From NCBI RefSeq assembly GCF_963675455.1, contig NZ_OY776217.1:1846001-1910000 (forward strand): 64,000 bases of DNA. Direction: 5' to 3'. The DNA comes from Emcibacter sp. Its GTDB lineage: Bacteria > Pseudomonadota > Alphaproteobacteria > Sphingomonadales > Emcibacteraceae. The notes under the pieces were generated by a model. That model was not told where the DNA came from and ran no database searches. It saw only the letters and a list, made by a program, of their open reading frames with translations. Made by a program: the position numbers and the translations under genes. This document shows positions 1 through 7,197 of this stretch, piece by piece (position 1 is the stretch's first letter; each line of letters opens with the position of its first letter).

Positions 1-770
1 ATCACATGATAGCCGCTGTCCACATGATGGTTTTCACCGGTCACACCGCTGGACAGGTCGCTGAGCAGGTAAAGGCCTGAATTGCCGACTTCCTCAATGG
101 TGACATTGCGGCCCATGGGGCTGTTATATTCGTTCCATTTCAGGATAAAGCGGAAATCGCCGATGCCGGAGGCGGCCAGGGTCTTGATCGGACCGGCAGA
201 AATGCTGTTGACCCGGATGTTTTTCGGACCAAGATCGCGGGCCATGTAGCGTACACTGGCTTCCAGCGCCGCCTTGGCCACGCCCATGACGTTGTAATGG
301 GGCATGACTTTTTCCGCGCCGTAATAGCTCAGCGTAATCATGCTGCCGCCGTCGGTCATCAGTTTTTCGGCCCGGTTGGCAATGGCGGTAAAGCTGTAAC
401 AGGAAATATCCAGACTGCGGGTGAAATTCTCCCGGCTGGTATCCACATAACGGCCGGTCAGTTCTTCCTTGTCCGAATAGGCGATAGCGTGGACGACAAA
501 ATCCAGCTTGCCCCATTTTTTCTCAAGGGTTTTAAAGACTTCATCCATGGAGGCTTCGTCTGTCACGTCACAGGGCAGGATAATATCAGAGCCGACACTT
601 TCAGCCAGCGGGCGAACACGCTTCTCAAGGGCTTCGCCCTGATAGGTGAAGGCGAGTTCGGCGCCGTGTTCATGAGCTTTGGCTGCAATGCCCCAGGCGA
701 TTGACCTGTTGTTGGCCACGCCCATGATCAGTCCCTTTTTACCAGCCAGAAGACCTTTATGTTCAGTCAT
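1..770 (-). CDS. fabI: Enoyl-[acyl-carrier-protein] reductase (NADH), 3' end cut by window edge
   Basis: Reads leftward from ATG at 770 (GAGG ribosome site about 8 bases upstream) and runs off the window start after about 256 codons, so only the last few residues are missing. The N-terminus carries GLIMGVANNRSIAWGIA, the divergent nucleotide-binding loop typical of FabI. The active-site region reads SYYGAEKVMPHYNVMGVAKAA, giving the FabI Tyr-x6-Lys spacing rather than the Tyr-x3-Lys of ordinary short-chain dehydrogenases. The known family role is the last reduction in each round of fatty acid elongation in the cytoplasm. The C-terminal stretch GENHHVDSGYHV also fits. The identification rests on these motifs and is firm. 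Confidence 0.95.
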   Translation of the reverse strand, partial: MTEHKGLLAGKKGLIMGVANNRSIAWGIAAKAHEHGAELAFTYQGEALEKRVRPLAESVGSDIILPCDVTDEASMDEVFKTLEKKWGKLDFVVHAIAYSDKEELTGRYVDTSRENFTRSLDISCYSFTAIANRAEKLMTDGGSMITLSYYGAEKVMPHYNVMGVAKAALEASVRYMARDLGPKNIRVNSISAGPIKTLAASGIGDFRFILKWNEYNSPMGRNVTIEEVGNSGLYLLSDLSSGVTGENHHVDSGYHV

Positions 771-853
771 GTTACATCCTCAAAATATTTCTGTAATGAC
801 CTGTATTGCCATCCTACACTTCAGGTTTGTTTTTGCAATCTGCTTCGCCGTCG

Positions 854-1777
854 TTATTGTGAATCTGAAGTATCAAATTCACCCGCTTCTTCCAGTTTTT
901 TTATCTGTCTGAAATACAATGTGGAATTGATTTCGGCGCCGATGATAAAGGCGGCGCTGATAAAATAAAAAAACATCAGGGCGATGATTGCCCCGGCCAG
1001 ACTGCCATAGGTCACGTCATACTTGGTAAAATGTTTCAGGTAAAGGGAAAAGGAGCTTCCAATGCCCATCCACAGCAGTAACGCGGCCAGTGCGCCGGGG
1101 GCAATGGGAGGTGAAATTTTCAGGAAGCGCGGCCGCAGAACATAATAACTGAGGCAAAGGGCGCCGAAAATGAGCCCGAAGCTCAGGCTGAACCGTATGA
1201 TATTCCAGACCAGTTTCCAGTCGGTTTCAACGGGGATATAGCTGATCAGAATATTCCAGGCCACCGGTCCGAAGACCAGCGCGGACATGCCGATGATGAT
1301 GCTGCTGGCGGACAGGATCACCAGGACAAGTCCCTCGGCCCGCCGGCGCAGGTAAGTGCGGCGCGATACCCGGTCATAGGCCCTGACAATCGCCAGTCGT
1401 CCCGCATCAATGGCTGTCGAACAGACCCAGACGGCGCCGAGGATGCTGAAGGTCATGACCCCGCCGCTGCTGTGCTCGACCATTTTCTCGATCGGTCCCC
1501 TCAGAACCTTGACCACATCCTCCGGGATATTTTCGAACATCAGCTGAAGCGCGCCGGTCCCCGCGTCGCTCTGGCCGAACAGGCCGGCAAGAGACACCAG
1601 AAAAATGATAAAGGGAAACAGGGCCAGCAACGTCAGGAACGCAAGGTATCCGGCCATCACCATGCCGTCATGCCGGTTAAACCGTGCAATGGCCTCGAAC
1701 AGGAAACTGACCCGGTTATAGACCGGCAGGACAAACGCGATCAGCGGCCGGGCAATGGCTTTTAGTTTATCTAGCAT
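854..1777 (-). CDS. YihY/BrkB family inner-membrane protein
   Basis: 307 residues with about six hydrophobic segments. The pattern is that of the YihY (formerly RNase BN/BrkB) family: an N-terminal AGYLAFLTLLALFPFIIFL segment after a short amphipathic region, and a C-terminal YGSLAGAIIALMFFYF followed by GAEIN. Members are inner-membrane proteins of unclear function; the old RNase BN assignment is wrong for this family. It is transcribed in the same direction as fabI, 83 bases upstream of it. The last 20 residues are acidic and cytoplasmic-looking. Substrate or role cannot be told from sequence. Confidence 0.85.
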   Translation of the reverse strand: MLDKLKAIARPLIAFVLPVYNRVSFLFEAIARFNRHDGMVMAGYLAFLTLLALFPFIIFLVSLAGLFGQSDAGTGALQLMFENIPEDVVKVLRGPIEKMVEHSSGGVMTFSILGAVWVCSTAIDAGRLAIVRAYDRVSRRTYLRRRAEGLVLVILSASSIIIGMSALVFGPVAWNILISYIPVETDWKLVWNIIRFSLSFGLIFGALCLSYYVLRPRFLKISPPIAPGALAALLLWMGIGSSFSLYLKHFTKYDVTYGSLAGAIIALMFFYFISAAFIIGAEINSTLYFRQIKKLEEAGEFDTSDSQ

Positions 1778-1824
1778 TTTCAGAATGAATGCCTTTCACC
1801 GACCGATCAGTTACTTTTGCCGGA

Positions 1825-2718
1825 TTATTTCAGTTTTCCTCTGACGTCATAATCCTTGCCTTTGGCCCATTTTTCAATGGCTTTTTCAAGGGCTTCGTCC
1901 GGTTCCTCCGGCAGGGTGATCTGCAGCCGGACATACTGGTCGCCGACAGCACCGGTTTTGGGGTCCTTGGCGCCCTTGCCTTTCAGGCGCAGTTTCTTGC
2001 CGGAGCTGGAGCCCTTGGGGATCGGCAGGGATACATTGCCGTCTATGGTCGGCACCGTCACCTTGCCGCCCAGCACCGCCTCCTGGAGGGTGATCGGCAG
2101 GTCCAGATAGATGTCGTTCTTTTCCTGGCTGAAATAGGGGTGGGGGCGGATATGGATTTCCACCAGCGCATCGCCGGCAGGTCCGCCACCGACACCGGCG
2201 CCGCCCTGGCCTTTGAGCCTGATCTGCTGACCTTCCCGGACATTTTCCGGGATCGATACATTGAGGGTTTTTCCGGTATCCAGGGTCAGGTGCTGTTTGC
2301 CGCCTTTGACGGCGTCCAGGAAATCGATATTGACCTTGTAGATTTTGTCAGCGCCCCGCTGCACCCGGGTCCGGGCTCCGGGGCCGCCGCGGCCGAAGAA
2401 GCTGGAGAAAATCTCTTCCGGATCAAAGCCGTCGCCAAAGGGACTGAAGCCTCCGCCGCCGCCACGTCCGTGACCGGCGCTGGCGAAACCTTTTTCCGAA
2501 CCGTCGGCATTAATTTCACCGCGGTCATAGCGGGCGCGCATTTCCTTGTTGCTGAGCAAGGCATATGCCGCGGAGACTTCCTTGAATTTTTCCGCAATTT
2601 TTTCATTGCCGGCGTTTGCATCAGGGTGCAACTGTTTGGCAAGTTTGCGGTAGGCCTTTTTGATGTCGGCCTCGCTGGCACCTTGGTTTAGGCCCAGAAC
2701 GCTGTAGGGATCTCTCAT
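1825..2718 (-). CDS. CbpA-like J-domain co-chaperone (DnaJ without zinc finger)
   Basis: 297 residues. Residues 1-70 form a J domain with the HPD motif at 31-33. A Gly/Phe-rich linker follows (about 78-105), then the two-part C-terminal substrate-binding domain (about 120-290, with GVGGGPAGDALVEIHI). The four CxxCxGxG zinc-binding repeats of DnaJ are absent, which makes it a class B, CbpA-type protein. The expected role is to deliver clients to DnaK and stimulate its ATPase. It ends about 50 bases upstream of the YihY-like gene and lies downstream of the glycine-zipper lipoprotein gene on the same strand. A good open frame also covers it on the other strand but encodes no recognisable protein. 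Confidence 0.92.
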   Translation of the reverse strand: MRDPYSVLGLNQGASEADIKKAYRKLAKQLHPDANAGNEKIAEKFKEVSAAYALLSNKEMRARYDRGEINADGSEKGFASAGHGRGGGGGFSPFGDGFDPEEIFSSFFGRGGPGARTRVQRGADKIYKVNIDFLDAVKGGKQHLTLDTGKTLNVSIPENVREGQQIRLKGQGGAGVGGGPAGDALVEIHIRPHPYFSQEKNDIYLDLPITLQEAVLGGKVTVPTIDGNVSLPIPKGSSSGKKLRLKGKGAKDPKTGAVGDQYVRLQITLPEEPDEALEKAIEKWAKGKDYDVRGKLK

Positions 2719-2767
2719 TTTAAATTAATGTCCTCGTTAAAATCTAACTATGACACTAATTTAGTCA

Positions 2768-3244
2768 TCAGTTGGTGATTTTCCAAGTCCCATCTGGTTG
2801 ACGGCAGGCCGTACCGTATGCAGTCTCGGTTTTTCCGCCGACTGTAACGGTCTGCTGATACTCCCGGCAATATTCGTCAGGTTTGGGCTCATAGGAGGGC
2901 TGCGGGGTAACCGAACCATAGTTGCCGCTGTCCGGATTGTGCCAGGTAACGGCTTCACCGGAACGGCCACTTTCCAGGGCATATTGGGCAGACTGCTGCA
3001 TTTTCAGCTGATCTGCTTCGTCCAGGCTTTTGCCGATGGAACTGCCAACCACTGCGCCGGCAACGGCGCCCACAGCAATGGCAAAGGCCTTGCCGCCACC
3101 GCTGCCGCCGACAGAATGGCCCAGAAGGCCGCCGACTACGGCGCCGATGACCGTGCCGCTTTCCTGTTTGCTGGAACAGCCGGTTGTTGAGAAAACAAGT
3201 CCGGTCGCGATAATGCCGGTCATAATGCCTTTGGAGAGTTGCAT
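2768..3244 (-). CDS. Glycine-zipper lipoprotein (17 kDa surface antigen type)
   Basis: 158 residues with a lipoprotein signal peptide ending in STTGC (Cys23). It is followed by Gly-rich zipper segments (GTVIGAVVGGLLGHSVGG and AVGAVAGAVVGSSIGKSLD), typical of the 17 kDa rickettsial antigen family of outer-membrane lipoproteins. The C-terminal half has a Cys pair (CREYQQ and GTACRQPDGTWKI) that recurs in these proteins. The role is structural or envelope-associated and not defined biochemically. It is divergent from pdxH across a 133-base gap that probably holds both promoters. Confidence 0.85.
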   Translation of the reverse strand: MQLSKGIMTGIIATGLVFSTTGCSSKQESGTVIGAVVGGLLGHSVGGSGGGKAFAIAVGAVAGAVVGSSIGKSLDEADQLKMQQSAQYALESGRSGEAVTWHNPDSGNYGSVTPQPSYEPKPDEYCREYQQTVTVGGKTETAYGTACRQPDGTWKITN

Positions 3245-3377
3245 GCTAAACCTCTTTTACTTCAACAAATTAAGTTTGATGTCGTTGTCAAATATCTATC
3301 ACTGCATTATATAGGTCACTGATCTGAATATAACCTGAATATAAGACGTAGTTTGGCAAATTTAAGGCGAATATACA

Positions 3378-3953
3378 ATGCAGGATCCGTTTGAAAAATT
3401 TTCCGAGTGGTTTGCCAAGGCTGACGACAGCGAGGACAAGGCAGAATCTATGGCTCTTGCCACCGCTGACAGCCGCGGTTATCCGTCCGTTCGTATGGTT
3501 CTGTTGAAATCCCACGGATCTGACGGTTTTGTGTTTTATACCAATGTGGAAAGCCGAAAGGGACGGGAGATTCTCGAGAATCCGCGGGCGGCGCTGTGTT
3601 TTCACTGGAAATCGCTTGCCCGACAGGTCAGGGTCGAGGGGCCACTGGAGCAGGTCAGTGATGAAGAGGCTGACGCCTATTATGACAGCCGGGCCCGGGA
3701 CAGCAGGATCGGCGCCTGGGCGTCAAAACAGAGCCGTCCCATGGAAGGACGGTTTGAATTTGAAGCGGCCATTGCCAAATTTGCCGCCAAATATGCGGTG
3801 GGGCATATTCCGCGCCCGCCCTACTGGACCGGTTTCCGGCTCCGGCCCGAGGCCATTGAGTTCTGGGAGGAGCGCAAGTTCCGTCTGCACGACCGGAATA
3901 AATACCGGCGTGACGGGGACGGCACCTGGACCGTGGAAAAATTATATCCTTAA
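3378..3953 (+). CDS. pdxH: Pyridoxamine 5'-phosphate oxidase
   Basis: 191 residues, slightly short for the family but complete. It contains the FMN-binding RMVLLKSHGSDGFVFYTN region, the SRKGREI segment and the C-terminal RLHDRNKYRR...WTVEKLYP signature. It oxidises pyridoxine or pyridoxamine 5'-phosphate to pyridoxal 5'-phosphate with O2 in the cytoplasm. It is followed after 8 bases by the cation exporter gene, suggesting one transcript. The start ATG begins MQDPFEKFSEWF, which aligns with the usual N-terminal helix. Confidence 0.95.
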   Translation: MQDPFEKFSEWFAKADDSEDKAESMALATADSRGYPSVRMVLLKSHGSDGFVFYTNVESRKGREILENPRAALCFHWKSLARQVRVEGPLEQVSDEEADAYYDSRARDSRIGAWASKQSRPMEGRFEFEAAIAKFAAKYAVGHIPRPPYWTGFRLRPEAIEFWEERKFRLHDRNKYRRDGDGTWTVEKLYP

Positions 3954-3961
3954 GGAAAAAG

Positions 3962-4888
3962 ATGGCAGAAGCAGGCGAGCTTAAAAAAAATAATTCCGAA
4001 TTGATGGTCAGGGCTGCAGCGGCATCACTCTTTGTCGCGGTCTGTCTGATTCTGATCAAGAGCTGGGCCTGGTATCTTAGCGGGTCGGTGGCGTTGCTGG
4101 GATCCCTGATCGACAGTTTCATGGATATGCTGGCGTCGGCGATGAATTTCATGGCGGTGCGTTTTGCCATCACTCCTGCCGATGACGAACACCGCTTCGG
4201 CCACGGCAAGGCGGAAGCCATTGCCGGACTTATGCAGGCCATGGTCATTACGCTTTCCGCACTCTTGCTGCTTGTGGAGGCGGTAAAGCACCTGATCACC
4301 CCCCAGCCTGTTCAGCAGACCACCATCGGCATGGCGGTCATTATAGTTTCCATTCTGCTCACCCTGGCGCTTGTCAGCTACCAGAAATATGTGGTCCGTA
4401 AAACGTCGTCCGTGGCCATTTCCGCCGACAGCCTGCATTATGCCGGGGATCTGTTGCTCAACCTGGCGGTACTGGCCGCTCTGGTTCTTGGCGGGTATCT
4501 GGGCTGGTATCTGGCGGACCCCCTGTTCGGTCTCGGGATCGGTATTTATCTTCTGTATAATGTCTATCTGATCGCCAAAAGCAGTATCAACATGCTGATG
4601 GACCGGGAAATGGAAGATGAAGAACGGGACAGGATCATTGAAATTGTCCGTGCCCACCCGGAGGTCAAGGGACTGCATGACATGAAAACCCGCCGGGCCG
4701 GGCTTGACAGCTTTATCCAGTTCCATATCGAACTGGAAAGCGACATTTCCCTCAGGCGGGCACACCGGATTTCGCATGAGGTGGAGCACGAACTGCACAA
4801 GGCCTTTCCCGATGCTGAACTGATCATACACATGGACCCGGAAGAGGTGGTCGCCAGTGAAAATGTTCAGTTCGAAGTTCCAGAATGA
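3962..4888 (+). CDS. Cation diffusion facilitator, FieF-like
   Basis: 308 residues. Six membrane segments lie within about 15-210, followed by a cytoplasmic C-terminal domain of the ZT-dimer type. The metal-site residues are visible: DSFMDMLASAMNF (two Asp in helix 2) and SADSLHYAGDLL (HxxxD in helix 5), with the FGHGKAE loop. This spacing is that of FieF/YiiP proton-coupled Zn(II)/Fe(II) exporters. It follows pdxH by 8 bases and precedes the ArsC-like gene by 20 bases. Metal preference cannot be stated from sequence alone. Confidence 0.92.
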   Translation: MAEAGELKKNNSELMVRAAAASLFVAVCLILIKSWAWYLSGSVALLGSLIDSFMDMLASAMNFMAVRFAITPADDEHRFGHGKAEAIAGLMQAMVITLSALLLLVEAVKHLITPQPVQQTTIGMAVIIVSILLTLALVSYQKYVVRKTSSVAISADSLHYAGDLLLNLAVLAALVLGGYLGWYLADPLFGLGIGIYLLYNVYLIAKSSINMLMDREMEDEERDRIIEIVRAHPEVKGLHDMKTRRAGLDSFIQFHIELESDISLRRAHRISHEVEHELHKAFPDAELIIHMDPEEVVASENVQFEVPE

Positions 4889-4908
4889 TATCCTGTATCC
4901 CGGAGTAA

Positions 4909-5268
4909 ATGATGATTATTGTCTATGGCATTAAAAATTGTGATACCATCAAGAAAGCCCTCAAATGGCTGGACGAGAAAGCCGTGGAGCATCGGTTCCA
5001 TGATTATCGCAAGGACGGGATCGACGAGGGCTGGCTTCGGGACCGGGTGTCCGAACTTGGTTGGGAAGTCCTGCTGAACCGGCGCGGCACCACATGGCGC
5101 AAACTGCCGGACAACATAAAAAATTCAGTTGACGAAGAGCAGGCAGTGCGGCTTATGATAGAACAGCCCGCCATGATCAAAAGACCCCTGTTTGACCTGG
5201 GAACAGAATGTCGGGTGGGCTTTTCAAAAAAAGACCAGGAAGAACTAGAGGCATTGCTGTCCGCCTGA
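4909..5268 (+). CDS. ArsC-family (YffB/Spx-like) thioredoxin-fold protein
   Basis: 119 residues. It starts MMIIVYGIKNCDTIKKALKWL, the glutaredoxin-like fold with a single active Cys (Cys-Asp-Thr) as in YffB. The second conserved part reads MIKRPLFDLG, matching the RPL(I/V) motif of ArsC/Spx relatives. YffB proteins are glutathione-linked thiol reductases of unknown physiological substrate; arsenate reduction is not implied. Two adjacent ATGs make the exact start ambiguous by one codon. It probably continues the pdxH transcript. Confidence 0.88.
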   Translation: MMIIVYGIKNCDTIKKALKWLDEKAVEHRFHDYRKDGIDEGWLRDRVSELGWEVLLNRRGTTWRKLPDNIKNSVDEEQAVRLMIEQPAMIKRPLFDLGTECRVGFSKKDQEELEALLSA

Positions 5269-5300
5269 AGCGGATAGCGTAACAGCGACAGGGACTGTTG

Positions 5301-6047
5301 ATGAGTATTATTGCCAACGAACGTCGGACCATTGTATTGACCGGAGCGAGCCGGGGGATCGGCCATGCCACCGTCAAACGTTTCTCCAGTGCCGGCTGGC
5401 GGGTAATCACTTTGTCCCGGCACGGGTTTCCGGAAAATTGTCCCTGGGATGCGGGACCGGAGGATCATGTGCAGATTGATCTTGGTGATCCTGACAACCG
5501 GGCCGAAGGGGTCGAGGAAATCAAGAAACGTCTCGCTGGCGGTCCGTTGCATGCGCTGGTCAATAATGCCGGTATTTCCCCCAAGCAGGAAGATGGCGGC
5601 CGTCTCAATACCCTGAATACCGACGAAGCAGACTGGAAACAGGTTTTCGAAGTGAATTTCTTTGCGCCGGTGGTGCTGGCCCGTGGTCTGCTGGATGAAT
5701 TGAAAATCGGCGGCGGTGCGATTGTCAATGTGACATCCATTGCCGGCAGCAGGGTGCATCCCTTTGCCGGGTCAGCCTATAGCACCTCAAAGGCGGCGCT
5801 TGCGGCCCTGACCCGCGAGATGGCTGCCGACTTCGGGCCGCATGGCATCCGGGTCAATGCCATTGCACCGGGGGAAATCGACACGTCGATCCTGTCACCG
5901 GGGACCCAGGAAATGATCAAGGACATCCCCCTGCGTCGCCTCGGCAAGCCCGAGGAAGTGGCGAAAACCATCTATTTCCTGTGCACAGACGCGTCTACAT
6001 ACGTGACCGGCGCGGAAATCCACATCAACGGCGGCCAGCACGTCTGA
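5301..6047 (+). CDS. Short-chain dehydrogenase/reductase
   Basis: 248 residues from ATG 5301 (a TTG one codon upstream is less likely). Classical SDR features are the dinucleotide loop TGASRGIG near residue 15, NNAG, the catalytic Ser with YSTSKAAL (Tyr-x3-Lys), and a C-terminal GAEIHINGGQHV. Substrate is unknown. It converges on the SufR-like regulator with only 4 bases between the stops. Confidence 0.92.
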   Translation: MSIIANERRTIVLTGASRGIGHATVKRFSSAGWRVITLSRHGFPENCPWDAGPEDHVQIDLGDPDNRAEGVEEIKKRLAGGPLHALVNNAGISPKQEDGGRLNTLNTDEADWKQVFEVNFFAPVVLARGLLDELKIGGGAIVNVTSIAGSRVHPFAGSAYSTSKAALAALTREMAADFGPHGIRVNAIAPGEIDTSILSPGTQEMIKDIPLRRLGKPEEVAKTIYFLCTDASTYVTGAEIHINGGQHV

Positions 6048-6051
6048 TTTA

Positions 6052-6708
6052 TCACGGATTGGCTTTGGGGTCGTAGGGACGCACCACATAGGCGCAGCGA
6101 CGTGCGCCCTTGATAATGTGGTCGGTGCGGTAGATGGCCACATCGTCACCCATCAGTTCCTCGAATACCTGCAGCTCCCTGGCGCAGATGCCGCTGCATT
6201 CGCGGGCGGCCTCGCAGACTGGGCAGTGATTTTCCACCAGCAGATATTGATCCGGCTCATCCCCCGGCAGAACGTTTGCCATATATCCTTCCCGGGAACG
6301 CAGGGCCGCCAGTTTTTCAAGCCGGTCAGAGAGGCCGGCAATGTTGGCGAGTTCCTTTCGATAGGCCTCAACCTGTTCAGTCGCCCGAAGCTCAAGCAGT
6401 TTGTCCATCCCTTCCTCACCAAAAGTTTCACGAATGGAATGAATCAGGCCTACAGCAAACTCGGAGTGACTGTCCGGGAAGAGCTCATTTGACTTTTCAG
6501 TTAACTGCCAGATTTTACCCGGGCGCCCCCTGGGGCGGGGGCAGCAGACGGTTTCAACGATGTCGTCAGCTTCCAGGTCATAAAGATGCTGGCGCACGGC
6601 CATGGCGGTAATGCCCAGGGATTCTGCCAGGGCAGGGGCCTCCTGCGGCCCCTGTTCCTTCAATAGATCGAGTATCTTTTCTTTGGTCTTTTGGGTGTTT
6701 TTGCTCAT
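6052..6708 (-). CDS. SufR-like winged-helix Fe-S cluster regulator
   Basis: 218 residues. An N-terminal winged helix-turn-helix (about 8-75, with SLGITAMAVRQHLYDLEADD) leads into GRPGKIWQLTEKSNELFPD, a signature of SufR-type regulators. The C-terminal part has cysteines at about 162, 165, 171, 175 and 205 (HCPVC, ECSGIC, RRC), followed by AYVV, closely resembling the cluster-binding region of SufR. The family is known to bind a [4Fe-4S] cluster and repress Fe-S genes. Inference: it senses cluster or redox state. Its likely operator, TAAAG-N6-CTTTA, lies 10 bases upstream of its own start and twice more before the divergent Rieske gene, so autoregulation plus control of that operon is probable. 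No suf genes are in the window. Confidence 0.85.
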   Translation of the reverse strand: MSKNTQKTKEKILDLLKEQGPQEAPALAESLGITAMAVRQHLYDLEADDIVETVCCPRPRGRPGKIWQLTEKSNELFPDSHSEFAVGLIHSIRETFGEEGMDKLLELRATEQVEAYRKELANIAGLSDRLEKLAALRSREGYMANVLPGDEPDQYLLVENHCPVCEAARECSGICARELQVFEELMGDDVAIYRTDHIIKGARRCAYVVRPYDPKANP

Positions 6709-6718
6709 CCTTTTTTAG

Positions 6719-6734
6719 TAAAGAAAAAACTTTA
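6719..6734. promoter_or_regulatory. Operator copy 1, TAAAG-N6-CTTTA
   Basis: Reads TAAAGAAAAAACTTTA, a perfect 5-bp inverted repeat with a 6-base spacer, 10 bases upstream of the SufR-like start codon. Two more copies with the same arms and spacing lie at 6970 and 7016. Adjacent CTTTATAAAG adds a second overlapping palindrome. Inferred binding site of the SufR-like protein for autoregulation. Confidence 0.65.
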
Positions 6735-6793
6735 TAAAGTAAAGGGAAAGATGGAGCAGAATATGGCAGGTTATTCGGTCAGGGTGGACCGTT

Positions 6794-6982
6794 TCAGCTG
6801 CTGAGGCCAATGTTCAGGGCATGGAGGATAAACACCAGACCCATGACAACGCCGGAAAACGTATGGATCAGGCCGATGGTCAGGGCGGGGATGGGAGATG
6901 AAGGGGAATCGGGTTTAGTTCCCCTGTGGATGTTGGAAAGTATTAATAAAACAAATGGGTAAAAATAAATAAAGAAAATACT
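6794..6982 (-). pseudogene. Possible remnant of a small membrane protein
   Basis: In the 338-base gap between the regulator and the 40-residue ORF, the minus strand holds a 62-codon open stretch ending at TGA 6794. It encodes a hydrophobic start and then PALTIGLIHTFSGVVMGLVF and HALNIGLSS, which looks like a genuine transmembrane helix. No ATG, GTG or TTG start is present in frame before the upstream stop inside operator copy 2, so it is either the decayed 3' end of a gene or a chance frame. No homologue is recognised. Confidence 0.25.
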
Positions 6983-6985
6983 TTA
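6970..6985. promoter_or_regulatory. Operator copy 2, TAAAG-N6-CTTTA
   Basis: Reads TAAAGAAAATACTTTA, with arms and spacer length identical to copies 1 and 3 and one spacer base different. It lies 30 bases upstream of copy 3, centre to centre about 46 bases, in an AT-rich stretch that should contain the promoter of the Rieske operon. Confidence 0.65.
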
Positions 6986-7015
6986 CAAAATAAAAAGAGG
7001 GATGTACCTAATTAT

Positions 7016-7031
7016 TAAAGAAAAAACTTTA
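7016..7031. promoter_or_regulatory. Operator copy 3, TAAAG-N6-CTTTA
   Basis: Reads TAAAGAAAAAACTTTA, identical to copy 1 across all 16 bases. It ends 15 bases before the ATG of the 40-residue ORF and just before its AAAGGAA ribosome site, so protein bound here would block transcription start or early elongation. CTTTAATAAAG extends the symmetry. Confidence 0.65.
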
Positions 7032-7046
7032 ATAAAGGAATTTGCT

Positions 7047-7169
7047 ATGTATATGCTTGCGACAGACCTCTCTCCCTCTTCTTGCTGGCTTGAGGAAATG
7101 GTAGAGAAACTGATAAAATTTTTCCCGAAGAGGAATCCCGAGGATCTTGGTCCCTGGGACCAGAAGTGA
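7047..7169 (+). CDS. 40-residue hypothetical protein upstream of Rieske gene
   Basis: ATG 7047 is preceded by AAAGGAA at 7034-7040, an ideal ribosome site. The frame encodes MYMLATDLSPSSCWLEEMVE and ends ...FFPKRNPEDLGPWDQK. The middle is amphipathic (EEMVEKLIKFF). It ends 28 bases before the Rieske gene start, so the two should be co-transcribed and perhaps translationally linked. One Cys and two Trp. I recognise no family. It could be a real small protein or a leader peptide controlling the downstream gene. Confidence 0.5.
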   Translation: MYMLATDLSPSSCWLEEMVEKLIKFFPKRNPEDLGPWDQK

Positions 7170-7197
7170 GATCATCAGGCGATAAAAGGACCGAACG

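Noticed and set aside
1789..2691. 300-codon frame antisense to the J-domain gene
   Set aside because: The J domain with HPD is certain on the minus strand.
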